DNA from: Cyclobacteriaceae bacterium
GTDB taxonomy: Bacteria > Bacteroidota > Bacteroidia > Cytophagales > Cyclobacteriaceae
Length of the DNA: 64,000 nucleotides
Reading direction: 5' to 3'
NCBI GenBank assembly: GCA_022842845.1
Contig: JALHOT010000010.1
Coordinates: 62,001-126,000, forward strand
Part shown: positions 10,681-20,252 of the stretch, piece by piece
How the letters are laid out: each line of letters begins with the position of its first letter
Numbering within the stretch: the first letter of the stretch is position 1
Position numbers and translations under genes: made by a program
Notes under the pieces: model-generated
What the model was told of the DNA's origin: nothing
Database searches by the model: none
The model's input: the letters and a program-made list of their open reading frames with translations, nothing else

Positions 10681-12298
10681 ATTATTCCTGTCATTAATTT
10701 TAATTACTTCCCTTTCCGATCTCTACGGGCAGGTAAACCGTTACGTTGTTTTTTTTAAAGACAAGGCCAACACCACTTACTCAATCAATCAACCTGAAGC
10801 TTTTCTTTCTGCTCGTGCTATTGCGCGCAGGCAAAAAAATGGAGTGGCCACTACCGAACAGGATTTTCCGGTTAACCGCAACTATGTCAATAGCGTAGCT
10901 GAAGCGGGTGCCAACGTACATTATACTTCTCGGTGGTTTAATGCCGCCCTGGTGCAGTGCAATGCTCAGCTGGTGCCGGCTCTTGAAGCACTGAGTCCTG
11001 TGGCAAGGGTCGAGTATGTAGCCCCCGGCCAATTGACCAATGCCCGCAGCCTGTCTTCCTACCTCAGTGCACGCTTGTCTTCGTCCAACAGCGTCAGAAC
11101 AGCCACCCAGATAAATATGCTAGGCTTAGATGCCATGCATGCACTCAATCACAGAGGAGAAGGGGTAAAGGTAGCAGTCTTTGATTCCGGCTTTCCAGGT
11201 GTAAATACCACAGCGCCATTTGCAACGATGAAAAACAACATTGCAGATACCTACAACTTTGTGAACAAGCAGAGTGATGTGTATAAAAACGATGATCATG
11301 GCACGGAGGTATTAAGCGTGATGGCCGCTTTCATTCAAGGAAGTTTCACGGGGGGGGCTTACAAAGCAGATTACCATCTCTATCTGACTGAGGATGTGGG
11401 CACCGAATTCAGGGTGGAAGAATACAACTGGCTCTTTGCCGCAGAACGAGCGGACAGTGCGGGCGTAGATGTGATCAATGCCTCATTAGGCTATAATACT
11501 TTCGACAATGCTTCGATGAATTATACCAAGTCGCAACTGGATGGTAAAACGGCCGTAGTAACACGTGCCGCACAACTGGCAGCCGACAGAGGCATCGTGG
11601 TAGTGGTCAGCGCGGGGAATGAAGGGAGTAGTTCGTGGCAATTGGTTACCCCTCCAGCTGATGCAGCAGGCGTGATTGCGGTAGGATCCGTAACCTCGCT
11701 ACAGGTGAGAAGCACTTTTAGCTCTATGGGGCCCACCAGTGATAGCCGCATCAAGCCAGATTTATCGGCTATGGGCTCCGGTACTTTTGTGGTGAGGAAT
11801 ACAGGGAATACGGGCACCAGTTCAGGTACCTCTGTAGCAGCTCCTTTATTAGCCAGTTTGGTGGCAGGCATCATTCAACGCTATGACACGCTTACGAAAG
11901 ATGAAGTGATAGCGGTGCTGAAAGCCACAGCTTCACAGGCTCAAAACCCAGATATGCTGTTAGGCTATGGTATACCCGATTTCAATGAAGTGCGTCAGCG
12001 CCTGGAGTTGACTACTGGCATAGAAGATGCTGCCAGGGAAGCCACTTTTGCTGTGTACCCCAATCCTGCCGATACCGGTTTTGTGTTCATAGAATCGCTC
12101 AAGCCCTTGTACCAATTACCGCTTCAAATTGAGGTATGGGATGCGAAGGGTGCATTACTCAAGCAAGTAGATCCATCGGCCCTGAGCACAGAGAATCGCA
12201 TAAAGCTTGAGCTTGCTTCATTTCCTGCAGGCCTCTTGCATATTCGCATCAAACAGGCATCCGGTACAGATATTTTTAAAGTCGTGAACCAGCGCTAG
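10667..12298 (+). CDS. Secreted S8 subtilisin-family serine protease with T9SS sorting domain
   Basis: This 543-residue subtilase has a signal peptide (1-21), an N-terminal propeptide-like region (about 22-145) and a peptidase domain. The full catalytic set is visible: D173 (VAVFDSG), H211 (DDHGTEV), oxyanion N318 (SAGNEG) and S389 (GTSVAAP). Residues from about 460 (FAVYPNPADTGFV) to the end (DIFKVVNQR) form a type A C-terminal sorting domain of the type IX secretion system. The protein is therefore predicted to be exported across the outer membrane and processed by PorU. It overlaps the preceding lipoprotein gene by 14 nt, suggesting coupled expression. Substrate is unknown. Confidence 0.95.
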   Translation: MAKNRLFLSLILITSLSDLYGQVNRYVVFFKDKANTTYSINQPEAFLSARAIARRQKNGVATTEQDFPVNRNYVNSVAEAGANVHYTSRWFNAALVQCNAQLVPALEALSPVARVEYVAPGQLTNARSLSSYLSARLSSSNSVRTATQINMLGLDAMHALNHRGEGVKVAVFDSGFPGVNTTAPFATMKNNIADTYNFVNKQSDVYKNDDHGTEVLSVMAAFIQGSFTGGAYKADYHLYLTEDVGTEFRVEEYNWLFAAERADSAGVDVINASLGYNTFDNASMNYTKSQLDGKTAVVTRAAQLAADRGIVVVVSAGNEGSSSWQLVTPPADAAGVIAVGSVTSLQVRSTFSSMGPTSDSRIKPDLSAMGSGTFVVRNTGNTGTSSGTSVAAPLLASLVAGIIQRYDTLTKDEVIAVLKATASQAQNPDMLLGYGIPDFNEVRQRLELTTGIEDAAREATFAVYPNPADTGFVFIESLKPLYQLPLQIEVWDAKGALLKQVDPSALSTENRIKLELASFPAGLLHIRIKQASGTDIFKVVNQR

Positions 12299-12309
12299 AG
12301 GCGAAGCAC

Positions 12310-12317
12310 TATCTTTG
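12310..12317 (+). promoter_or_regulatory. -7 box (TATCTTTG) upstream of rpe
   Basis: TATCTTTG is an exact TAnnTTTG match 14 nt upstream of the rpe ATG at 12332, within the short gap after the subtilase stop. No good -33 element is seen. Confidence 0.5.
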
Positions 12318-12331
12318 CCCAAATTTCTACC

Positions 12332-12982
12332 ATGAGCGTTTTGATTGCCCCATCCGTATTAGCAGCCGACTTTGCTAACCTTGAAAAAGAAGTAAAAATG
12401 TTGAACACAAGCCAGGCTGACTGGCTGCACATCGACATTATGGATGGTGTTTTTGTACCCAATATTTCTTTTGGTATTCCGGTAACAGAAGCCATCAAGC
12501 GCTATGCCCAAAAGCCCCTCGATGTACATTTGATGATTGTACAACCGGAGAAGTATGTAGAGGCTTTTCACAAGGCCGGAGCATCCATTATTTCTGTACA
12601 CATAGAAGCTTGTGCGCATTTGCATAGAAATATTCAGCAAATAAAATCGTTAGGGATCAAGGCAGGCGTGGCGGTTAACCCGCATACATCGGTAGCACAG
12701 CTTGAGAACATTATCCAGGATATTGACCTGGTGTGCCTCATGTCGGTGAACCCCGGCTTTGGTGGTCAGAAGTTTATAGAGCTCACCTATGAAAAGGTGA
12801 GACAACTCAAGGCCATGATCAAAGCAAGTGGTTCACAGGCCCTGATAGAAATTGATGGAGGCGTAAACCAGCACAATGCCAAAGCCCTGATAGACGCAGG
12901 GGCCGATGTATTGGTGGCGGGTAACTTTGTATTCAGTGCTTCCAATCCGCCAGAGGTGATTGCCAGCCTGAAGGCCTTGTAG
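12332..12982 (+). CDS. rpe: Ribulose-phosphate 3-epimerase
   Basis: This is a complete 216-residue enzyme of the pentose phosphate pathway that interconverts ribulose 5-phosphate and xylulose 5-phosphate. The TIM barrel carries the metal-binding motifs HIDIMDGVFVPN (33-44) and DVHLMI. The flexible loop motif is MSVNPGFGGQKF, with the catalytic aspartate in EIDGGVN. The phosphate-binding end is DAGADVLVAGNFVF. Length is normal for the family. It has its own -7 box and is not obviously co-regulated with the protease upstream. Confidence 0.97.
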   Translation: MSVLIAPSVLAADFANLEKEVKMLNTSQADWLHIDIMDGVFVPNISFGIPVTEAIKRYAQKPLDVHLMIVQPEKYVEAFHKAGASIISVHIEACAHLHRNIQQIKSLGIKAGVAVNPHTSVAQLENIIQDIDLVCLMSVNPGFGGQKFIELTYEKVRQLKAMIKASGSQALIEIDGGVNQHNAKALIDAGADVLVAGNFVFSASNPPEVIASLKAL

Positions 12983-13037
12983 AGGCTTTTATACTCTTGC
13001 CTTTTTTTCTATTTTTAAAGCTTAATCTGTTGATAAT

Positions 13038-14087
13038 CTGAAATTAAGAAGGCTCATACCGTTCTTGTTCCTCTCCGTGGTTTGTACTCCGGAGCTTTTG
13101 GCGCAGTACGAAACGGACAAACAAGCCTCCATTCCACTGGAATACTTCTATGTGAAGCGTAAGAAAAGTGGCATACCCCTTTTAAGTAAATTAACTTTTA
13201 GCCTGAGCACAGGCGCTTCACTGACTACCTTCTTTCATACTTTGGAAGGTTATGGCATCAGGCAGGATCCGGGGCGTCAACCCGTGCTCTTTCCGGCCAG
13301 TGGTGCCGGTTCGCTGGGGCCACCATCTACAGCTAATCCACAGTTCACCAATTGGTTTAATCAAACATCGGTTAGCCTTTCACCTGTACCCGATGGTTCT
13401 TTCCTAGTGAGCAGTGATACAGCACGACTGGGTTTCCGTTCCAGAAGCTTTACGCTACCCTTAAAGGCTTCTGTGCATTATGAGTGGAAACGCTTCAGGA
13501 TAGGGGGTGGTATTTCTTACGAGTATGTATTGGTAGGTAACTTCCGTTCTATCAACTTCCAGGATCAGGTGAATAACTTCTCACCCATCAGGGCTGGTGG
13601 CTTTATGCGCAAATATTTTGGTATGGCAGGGGTAAGCCTATACCGTTACAACGATTACCTGATGGTGGCCGATGTGCAGATTGGCAATTACAAGCCCGGC
13701 AGGAACTTTAGTGTGGCGCAGATGCAGCGGAGCATTAACTACAACATAGGGTTTACAGTAGAAAAGGTGATGAGTGAATACTTCAGACTTTTTATTCGGC
13801 CTTCTTACGATATCAAGCATTTTGATATGCCGGTAGCGGGTACTTCGGCTATCAGGCATCGCTTTCACGCTTTTTATGTCAATGTAGGCGCCACCTATCG
13901 TTTGCCGGAATTGCGCAGATGTGTGATTGACGGATGCAGGGCGCAGATCAACCATGCCCATGGTAATAAGGAATACCGCAGCCGGGTGCATCCGATCTAC
14001 AAAAAGCAGAATCCTTATTACGGAGAAAACTATCCGACCTTAATCAAATACAAAGGAAAGAACAGCCGCAAGCTGAACCCATATTAG
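13038..14087 (+). CDS. Outer membrane beta-barrel protein, unknown function, probable CTG start
   Basis: This is an exported protein of about 349 residues with repeated amphipathic beta strands and aromatic girdles (SVHYEWKRFRIGGGISYEYV, then later barrel strands), consistent with an outer membrane barrel. The basic, proline/tyrosine-rich tail (about 300-349) is unusual. No ATG exists at the 5' end: a stop lies at 13023. The only reading that gives a full signal peptide starts at CTG 13038 (KLRRLIPFLFLSVV... LLAQ). TTG 13065 would cut into the hydrophobic core. I recognise no family. A one-mismatch -7 box (TACTCTTG) lies at 12992-12999. Confidence 0.65.
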   Translation: MKLRRLIPFLFLSVVCTPELLAQYETDKQASIPLEYFYVKRKKSGIPLLSKLTFSLSTGASLTTFFHTLEGYGIRQDPGRQPVLFPASGAGSLGPPSTANPQFTNWFNQTSVSLSPVPDGSFLVSSDTARLGFRSRSFTLPLKASVHYEWKRFRIGGGISYEYVLVGNFRSINFQDQVNNFSPIRAGGFMRKYFGMAGVSLYRYNDYLMVADVQIGNYKPGRNFSVAQMQRSINYNIGFTVEKVMSEYFRLFIRPSYDIKHFDMPVAGTSAIRHRFHAFYVNVGATYRLPELRRCVIDGCRAQINHAHGNKEYRSRVHPIYKKQNPYYGENYPTLIKYKGKNSRKLNPY

Positions 14088-14397
14088 TGGGTACTTAGTT
14101 GTTTTCACAGGTAACTCTCTTTTACGGCAGAGAAGCTTTCTTGCTCGCCTAAGGAGCCTGCTTGTTAGCCACAAAAAGTGTTGCAAACCGCTGAGAAATG
14201 AGTCGCTCTGAGAAAGAGAAAATACATACGTTTGGCACCCGAGTAAGTACTTCCTGTAGCAAGCCTGAAATCCCTTGGCAAAACACTGATTGTCAAGTTA
14301 TTTATACCTGTATTATTCGTGTGCTCACTGCACTGTCTATCGGCTTAATTTCTTATCTTGCGCGCTTTAAAAAACAAGCCTAAAGACTTAAACATAC
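14088..14397. other. Intergenic region upstream of gyrA
   Basis: This is 310 bp with no convincing gene. A 61-codon open frame at 14198-14383 has poor composition and no family signature. A TATCTTG sequence about 45 nt before the gyrA ATG resembles a -7 box with one base missing. No terminator hairpin or structured RNA was recognised. Confidence 0.5.
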
Positions 14398-16947
14398 ATG
14401 GCAGAAGAAACTGGAGGTCTGCAACCCGGCAGACAGAGTGTCATCCCGATTAACATTGAAGATGAAATGCGCACCGCCTACATCGATTATTCGATGTCGG
14501 TTATTGTTTCACGCGCTTTGCCCGATGTGCGAGATGGTTTAAAACCTGTGCACAGAAGGGTACTATATGGCATGTTGGAGTTAGGAGTTAACTATAACAA
14601 ACCTTACAAAAAATCAGCCCGTATTGTCGGTGATGTAATGGGTAAGTATCACCCCCATGGTGATGCCTCCATTTACGATACCCTTGTGCGTATGGCACAA
14701 GATTGGTCGCTGCGTTACCCATTGGTAGATGGCCAGGGTAACTTTGGTTCTGTGGATGGCGATGCCCCCGCTGCTATGCGTTATACCGAAGCCCGCCTGC
14801 GAAGGATTGCTGAAGAGATTTTGGCGGATATCAATAAAGACACGGTTGACTTCCAGCCTAACTATGACGATCAGTTTACCGAACCCAGCGTTTTGCCCAG
14901 TAAGTTGCCTAACCTTTTGGTGAATGGTGCTTCCGGTATTGCCGTGGGGATGGCTACCAACATGGCTCCGCATAATTTGCGCGAGGTAATTGATGGCGTG
15001 GTGGCTTATATCGATAACAACGATATCAGCATTGAAGAGCTGATGCAGCACATCAAAGGGCCTGACTTCCCGACTGCCGGTATCATCTATGGTGTTTCCG
15101 GAGTGCGCGAAGCCTATGCCACCGGTCGCGGTAAAGTTATGCTCCGCTCAAGAGCAGAAATTGTGACCAACGAAAAAGGGAAGGACCAGATCATAGTAAC
15201 AGAAATTCCTTATCAGGTGAACAAAGCGCAAATGATCGAAAAGACAGCTGCGCTGATCAATGAAAAGAAAATAGAAGGCATTACCGCCCTACGCGATGAA
15301 TCAGATCGTGATGGCTACAGAATTGTTTACGACTTGCGCAAAGATGCCATACCCAATGTGGTGTTGGCGAACCTTTTCAAGTACACCCAACTGCAAACTT
15401 CTTTTGGTATCAACAACGTGGCTCTGGTAAAAGGTCGCCCCTATACCCTTAACCTGAAGGAGCTGATCAAGTATTTCGTGGAACACCGCCACGAAGTAGT
15501 GGTGCGCAGAACCAAGTATGAACTATCAGAAGCCGAAAAGCGTGCGCACATCTTAGCAGGTTATTTGATTGCCCTCGATAACCTCGATGAGGTAATTTCT
15601 TTAATCCGCAATTCGAAAGATCCGGAGGAGGCAAAGGCCGAATTGATGGCGCGCTTTGGCTTGTCAGAAATACAATCGAAGGCTATTCTTGAAATGCGTT
15701 TGCAGCGCTTAACCGGACTGGAGCGCGACAAGATTCAGCAAGAGTACAAAGAAGTGATGGAGCTGATTGACAAACTCAACGAGATTCTGAACAATGAGGG
15801 CATTCGCATGCAGATCATTAAAGATGAACTCGCTGAACTGCGCGAGCGCTATGGCGATGAGCGCAGAACAGAAATTGTACCGGCCGAAGACGATATCACC
15901 ACCGAAGACATGATTCCCAATGAGGCAATGGTGATTACCATCTCCAATCAGGGATACATCAAACGTACCTTGTTGGCAGAATACCGCACGCAGGGTAGAG
16001 GAGGAGTAGGTTCACGCGGGGCTGCTACAAAAGACGATGACTTTACTGAACATTTATTCATTGCTAATGCGCATAATTACCTTTTGATCTTTACCGACTC
16101 AGGAAAAGTTTTCTGGAAAAAGGCTTACGAAATTCCGGAAGGCAATAAGGTGTCGAAGGGCAGGGCGATTCAAAACTTATTGAACATTGAATCGGGCGAT
16201 ACGGTAAGGGCGGTTATTAATGTGAAGTCATTGGAAGATGAGGAGTACATCAATAATAACTATGTAATCCTTTGTACAGAGAAGGGCGTGATCAAGAAAA
16301 CATCTTTGGAAGCTTACTCACGTCCCAGACAAGCCGGCATTAACGCTATAAGCATCAACGATGGCGACCGCTTACTAAACGCCTCTTTGACCAATGGCAG
16401 TAACCACATCATCATTGCCAAGGCAGAAGGTAAAGCCGTTCACTTCAGCGAAGCAGATGTGCGCCCTATGGGTCGCATGGCCACCGGGGTACGCGGGGTA
16501 ACGCTTGACTCTGACAACGACAAGGTTATTGGCATGGTTTGCATTACCCGCGAAGATGCCAATCTTCTGGTAGTTTCTGAAAATGGCTATGGTAAGCGCT
16601 CTCCTGTCGATGATTATCGAATTACCCGCAGAGGGGGAGTAGGGGTAAAAACCATTAACGTAACCGATAAAACTGGCAAGCTTGTTGCAATTAAGGAAGT
16701 AGCAGACGATGATGAACTGATGATCATCAATCGTTCGGGCATCACCATCCGCATAAAAGTAGAAGAATTGCGCGTGATGGGACGTGCCACACAAGGCGTA
16801 CGACTGATAAAATTAAATGATGATGATAGTATTTCATCCGTAGAGAAAATTCAGCGAGTAGAAGGTGAAAACGGAGAGGCTGCCGAAGGAGCAGGAGAAC
16901 CAGAAGCCCCGACTACCGATGGAGAACCAACAGAAACCAATAACTAA
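14398..16947 (+). CDS. gyrA: DNA gyrase subunit A
   Basis: This 849-residue gyrase A subunit introduces negative supercoils together with GyrB. The breakage-reunion domain has the catalytic Tyr129 in AMRYTEARL. The quinolone region reads [10 protein letters not shown], with Ala90 at the position of E. coli Ser83 and Asp94 at that of Asp87. The C-terminal beta-pinwheel has a degenerate GyrA box ([11 protein letters not shown]), followed by an acidic, glutamate-rich tail (from about 822). The divergence of the box is not enough to prefer ParC: length, N-terminus and tail fit GyrA. It is followed after 21 bp by a TPR protein gene. Confidence 0.95.
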   Translation: MAEETGGLQPGRQSVIPINIEDEMRTAYIDYSMSVIVSRALPDVRDGLKPVHRRVLYGMLELGVNYNKPYKKSARIVGDVMGKYHPHGDASIYDTLVRMAQDWSLRYPLVDGQGNFGSVDGDAPAAMRYTEARLRRIAEEILADINKDTVDFQPNYDDQFTEPSVLPSKLPNLLVNGASGIAVGMATNMAPHNLREVIDGVVAYIDNNDISIEELMQHIKGPDFPTAGIIYGVSGVREAYATGRGKVMLRSRAEIVTNEKGKDQIIVTEIPYQVNKAQMIEKTAALINEKKIEGITALRDESDRDGYRIVYDLRKDAIPNVVLANLFKYTQLQTSFGINNVALVKGRPYTLNLKELIKYFVEHRHEVVVRRTKYELSEAEKRAHILAGYLIALDNLDEVISLIRNSKDPEEAKAELMARFGLSEIQSKAILEMRLQRLTGLERDKIQQEYKEVMELIDKLNEILNNEGIRMQIIKDELAELRERYGDERRTEIVPAEDDITTEDMIPNEAMVITISNQGYIKRTLLAEYRTQGRGGVGSRGAATKDDDFTEHLFIANAHNYLLIFTDSGKVFWKKAYEIPEGNKVSKGRAIQNLLNIESGDTVRAVINVKSLEDEEYINNNYVILCTEKGVIKKTSLEAYSRPRQAGINAISINDGDRLLNASLTNGSNHIIIAKAEGKAVHFSEADVRPMGRMATGVRGVTLDSDNDKVIGMVCITREDANLLVVSENGYGKRSPVDDYRITRRGGVGVKTINVTDKTGKLVAIKEVADDDELMIINRSGITIRIKVEELRVMGRATQGVRLIKLNDDDSISSVEKIQRVEGENGEAAEGAGEPEAPTTDGEPTETNN

Positions 16948-16968
16948 ATAGATTAAACTGTAAGCACA

Positions 16969-18159
16969 ATGAAAAAAGCAATTCTGATTTTATTACTGGC
17001 CCCGGCTTTGGTCTTTGCACAGAAGCCTGTTAAGCCGAACCTGAATAAGGTCCTCAACTTCTGGAAGGAAGGAAAGTTGAAAGAAGCGAAAGAAATGATT
17101 GACCTGGCTGAGACAGATCCTAAACTGTCTTTAGACGGCAAGACTTTCTATTACAAAGGCCTTGTATACGCGGCTTTAGATACAACAGCTAATGAGGAGT
17201 ATAAAGCATTGGCTACTGAGTCATTGACTACTGCTATGGCAGCTTTTGAAAAAGCAGATGGCATGAGCAAAGGTAAAGAGTACTTCGTTACTGATCAGAC
17301 TGGTTTACCCTCATTGAAGTCTCAGCAAATGTTGATTTTGGCCAACTTCTACCTCAACCACGGAGCAACCCTTTATCAAGAAGAAGATTATGAGGCAGCT
17401 ATCGCAGACTTTTTGAAAACACAAACAGTTATTCCCAACGATACCAATGCTTACTTCTATGGCGGTTATGCTTACTACCAGTTAGAAAAGTATGAGGATG
17501 CGGTGAATCAGTTCAAGACTTATCTTGATAAGGGTGGTAAATCACCTGATGCTTATTCTTTGATCATTAACACCTACAGCACTCAGTTAGAGAACAAAGA
17601 GGAGGCACTTAAGTGGACAGGCATGGCCAAAGAAAAGTATCCTAACAATTCGGATTTCCCTAAGGTAGAAATTGGTTTGATGATTGACCTTGATAAAATT
17701 GCCGATGCGAAAAAAGGTTTGGAGACAGCCATTGTAAAGGAACCAGGTAACAAGATTTTCCATTTCTATTTAGGCTATGTAAATTCTAAGCTGGAGAAGT
17801 GGGAAGAAGCCAAAGTTAACTATAACGAGGCCTTAAAGATAGATCCTTCTTATTTCGAAGCACAGTATTACCTCGCCCAGATTTATTTGATCGATGCTGA
17901 AAAAGTAAAGCGCGATATGAATAACTTGGGTATTACGAAGGAAGACCAGAAGAAGAAGCTTGATCTTGATAAATTATTGGTAGAGAAGTATAAAATCGCG
18001 CTTCCTTTTTGGGAAAAGGCTAACACCATGAAAATTGAAGATGCCAATTCACGTATCGAGGTATTGGATAAGCTGAGCATGATGTACTACTACTTAGGTG
18101 AAGATGCGAAGGCAGCTGCTATCGAAAAGAAGTTGAAGGAATTGGGTGTAGATAACTAA
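16969..18159 (+). CDS. Exported tetratricopeptide repeat protein
   Basis: This is a 396-residue protein with a signal peptide (1-17, ending VFAQ) and at least five TPR-like helix pairs. Clear examples are YEAAIADFLKTQTVIPND, YEDAVNQFKTYLDKGG and WEEAKVNYNEALKIDPSY. It is lysine-rich and probably a periplasmic scaffold. Its partner is unknown. It starts 21 bp after gyrA and is followed by a good hairpin terminator, so gyrA and this gene may share a transcript. Similar TPR proteins are often found behind gyrA in Bacteroidota (recollection, not checked). Confidence 0.88.
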   Translation: MKKAILILLLAPALVFAQKPVKPNLNKVLNFWKEGKLKEAKEMIDLAETDPKLSLDGKTFYYKGLVYAALDTTANEEYKALATESLTTAMAAFEKADGMSKGKEYFVTDQTGLPSLKSQQMLILANFYLNHGATLYQEEDYEAAIADFLKTQTVIPNDTNAYFYGGYAYYQLEKYEDAVNQFKTYLDKGGKSPDAYSLIINTYSTQLENKEEALKWTGMAKEKYPNNSDFPKVEIGLMIDLDKIADAKKGLETAIVKEPGNKIFHFYLGYVNSKLEKWEEAKVNYNEALKIDPSYFEAQYYLAQIYLIDAEKVKRDMNNLGITKEDQKKKLDLDKLLVEKYKIALPFWEKANTMKIEDANSRIEVLDKLSMMYYYLGEDAKAAAIEKKLKELGVDN

Positions 18160-18182
18160 TTAACACCTGACCTGTCTAAATG

Positions 18183-18217
18183 AAAGAGACTGCTCGCGAG
18201 AGACAGTCTCTTTTTAT
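18183..18217 (+). terminator. Rho-independent terminator after the gyrA-TPR unit
   Basis: A 10-bp stem (18183-18192 AAAGAGACTG with 18204-18213 CAGTCTCTTT) encloses an 11-nt loop and runs into a T-rich tract. It separates the + strand TPR gene from the convergent ROK kinase gene. Confidence 0.8.
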
Positions 18218-18246
18218 TTTATGTCATTAAATGTTTATGCTGCAGG

Positions 18247-19215
18247 CTAGGCAGTTTTTTTCTCCAGATAATCCCACACCAAAGAGCTGGCACCTAAAAT
18301 AGAAGCCGCCTGGTTTTGCAGGCCAGAAGGAAGGATCTGGATCTTGCCTCTGAAGAGCGGCATCAGATTCGCTTCCATGTGATGGATAGTTGGTTTAAAG
18401 ATCAGGTCACCTGCCAGCGATAATCCGCCAAATAAGAAAATGGCTTCAGGATCTGTGTGCACCGCTGTTTCGGCTAGCTTCATACCCAGTATTCTGCCTG
18501 AATATTCGAAGGCAGCTTTCGCCACTACATCACCTTTAAGGGCAGCATCAGTTATCATCTTTGTATCGAGCTTGTCGAAGCTGATCTCACGCAGCACGCT
18601 GTCTTCAAGGTGGTCGGCTAATAACTTATAGACAGTTCTTTTAATACCCGTTGCTGATACATAGGTTTCTAAACAACCACGCTTGCCGCAATTGCAGTAG
18701 CGTCCTGCGGGATTCACAGAAGTATGCCCCACCTCACCGGCAATACCATGCTTGCCATTAAGCAGTTGTCCGTTGCATACAAAGCCACTGCCCAAGCCGG
18801 TGCCTAGGGTAATCACGATAAAATCTTTCATGCCCTTGGCGGCACCAAATACCATTTCACCCACAGCGGCCGCGTTGGCATCGTTGGTAACAATGCAGGG
18901 TACATCAAACTCCTTCTTCACCATATCGGCCAATGGAATGATACCCTTCCAGGGCAAGTTGGTAGCATGCTCTATCGTGCCGTGGTAGTAATTACCATTG
19001 GCGGCTCCTACACCAATACCTAAAAGATGGGCGGGTCCCACTTCTTGCAAAGACTTACGAATGGCGATGGCCATATCCTGAAAGAAGGCATCGAATGAGT
19101 CATTGTGGGTCTTCGATGAGATGCTTCCCTGGGTCAATACATTGCCATCACGGTCTACCACACCAAACTTTGTATTGGTACCGCCAATATCTATACCTAC
19201 GGTTACGTTTTTCAT
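18247..19215 (-). CDS. ROK family sugar kinase, probable glucokinase
   Basis: This is a 322-residue ROK-family kinase. It has the ATP-phosphate loop GIDIGGTNTKFGVVD (8-22), the catalytic Asp in TNDANAAAVGE, a glycine-rich loop TLGTGLGSGF, the ROK zinc motif CNCGKRGCLE with upstream GEVGHTSV, and no N-terminal helix-turn-helix. It is therefore an enzyme rather than an XylR/NagC-type repressor. Glucose phosphorylation is the likely reaction, given that pgi and pfkA lie directly upstream. Other hexoses are possible. The gene starts 2 nt after pfkA ends, so the two are co-transcribed. Confidence 0.9.
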   Translation of the reverse strand: MKNVTVGIDIGGTNTKFGVVDRDGNVLTQGSISSKTHNDSFDAFFQDMAIAIRKSLQEVGPAHLLGIGVGAANGNYYHGTIEHATNLPWKGIIPLADMVKKEFDVPCIVTNDANAAAVGEMVFGAAKGMKDFIVITLGTGLGSGFVCNGQLLNGKHGIAGEVGHTSVNPAGRYCNCGKRGCLETYVSATGIKRTVYKLLADHLEDSVLREISFDKLDTKMITDAALKGDVVAKAAFEYSGRILGMKLAETAVHTDPEAIFLFGGLSLAGDLIFKPTIHHMEANLMPLFRGKIQILPSGLQNQAASILGASSLVWDYLEKKTA

Positions 19216-19217
19216 AA

Positions 19218-20204
19218 TTAGATGGAAAGTATTTTAGCGATTCGGAGCGACTCTTTATCTATATCGTGGGTGTGGCTCATGATGGTGTCAAAACTGTTGT
19301 ACACCATTTGGTGATTGCGTACACCCACCATTACGTCACTTTGCCCGTTGAGCACACCCTCTACTGCGGCTACTCCCATTTTACTGGCCAGCACCCGGTC
19401 GAAGTATGTAGGGGAGCCGCCTCTTTGTAAGTGGCCCAACACAGTAACTTTTATATCGAAGTAATCAGAACGCTCTGCCACCTTTCTGGCCAGTTCATTG
19501 GCGCCTCCGATTTTAGATCCTTCAGCTACTACAATTAAATTTGATTTTTTACTACTGCCTTCGCCTTCTGTTAATAAAGTCATAAGTTCTTCAAAGCTCA
19601 TCGTCTCTTCAGGTATGATGACGGCAGCAGCCCCTCCGGCAATACCACTGTTTACAGCGATGTATCCGGAGTTACGGCCCATTACTTCAATGAAGAAAAG
19701 GCGGTTATGCGACAGGGCGGTATCGCGTATTTTGTCGATGGCTTCTACCGCAGTATTAGTGGCTGTATCATAGCCGATAGTATAATCCGTTCCTGCAAGG
19801 TCATTGTCGATGGTGCCAGGAATACAAACAGCGGGTATGCCATACTCTTGCGTCAGGTAATGGAGGCCGGTGAAACTACCATCACCCCCAATGGCCACCA
19901 GTGCATCGATTCCTTCTTTCTTTAAATTTTCGTAAGCCTTTTGTCTTCCTTCTTTGGTGCGAAACTCTTTACTGCGGGCTGTCTTCAAAATAGTGCCACC
20001 TCTTTGGATGATGTTGCCCACTGAGCGTGCACCCAGTTTTACAATATCGCCTTCAATCATGCCCTCATAGCCACGCATGATGCCCATCACCTCTTTCTGA
20101 TAATAAATACCGGTGCGTACAACCGCGCGTATGGCTGCATTCATACCGGGAGCATCACCACCGGAAGTAAATACGCCTATGCGCTTGATGTTTGTATTTG
20201 TCAT
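19218..20204 (-). CDS. pfkA: ATP-dependent 6-phosphofructokinase
   Basis: This 328-residue enzyme phosphorylates fructose 6-phosphate in glycolysis. Canonical ATP-PFK motifs are present: TSGGDAPGMNAAIR, GGDGSFTG and PGTIDND (catalytic Asp), with glycines at both positions that distinguish ATP-type from PPi-type enzymes. Start ATG 20204 is chosen over an upstream TTG at 20243; it fits the family N-terminus and lies downstream of a -7 box. It is in a cluster with pgi (48 bp upstream) and the ROK kinase (2 nt downstream). A second, divergent PFK lies at 22056-23147. Confidence 0.96.
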   Translation of the reverse strand: MTNTNIKRIGVFTSGGDAPGMNAAIRAVVRTGIYYQKEVMGIMRGYEGMIEGDIVKLGARSVGNIIQRGGTILKTARSKEFRTKEGRQKAYENLKKEGIDALVAIGGDGSFTGLHYLTQEYGIPAVCIPGTIDNDLAGTDYTIGYDTATNTAVEAIDKIRDTALSHNRLFFIEVMGRNSGYIAVNSGIAGGAAAVIIPEETMSFEELMTLLTEGEGSSKKSNLIVVAEGSKIGGANELARKVAERSDYFDIKVTVLGHLQRGGSPTYFDRVLASKMGVAAVEGVLNGQSDVMVGVRNHQMVYNSFDTIMSHTHDIDKESLRIAKILSI

Positions 20205-20225
20205 TATATGCTTATTAGAACCTGC

Positions 20226-20233
20226 CAAAAATA
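20226..20233 (-). promoter_or_regulatory. -7 box (TATTTTTG) upstream of pfkA
   Basis: On the minus strand TATTTTTG matches TAnnTTTG exactly, 21 nt before the pfkA ATG, in the gap after pgi. No TTTG -33 box is found at about 19 nt. This suggests that pfkA-ROK has its own promoter besides read-through from pgi. Confidence 0.45.
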
Positions 20234-20252
20234 CATTTTGCAATCTACTTTC

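Noticed and set aside
14198-14383. 61-codon open frame before gyrA
   Set aside because: Its composition is unlike neighbouring genes, it has no family features, and it sits in the expected gyrA promoter region.
14614-15051. 145-codon open frame antisense to gyrA
   Set aside because: It is a long shadow of a well-conserved gene; codon bias on the + strand explains it.
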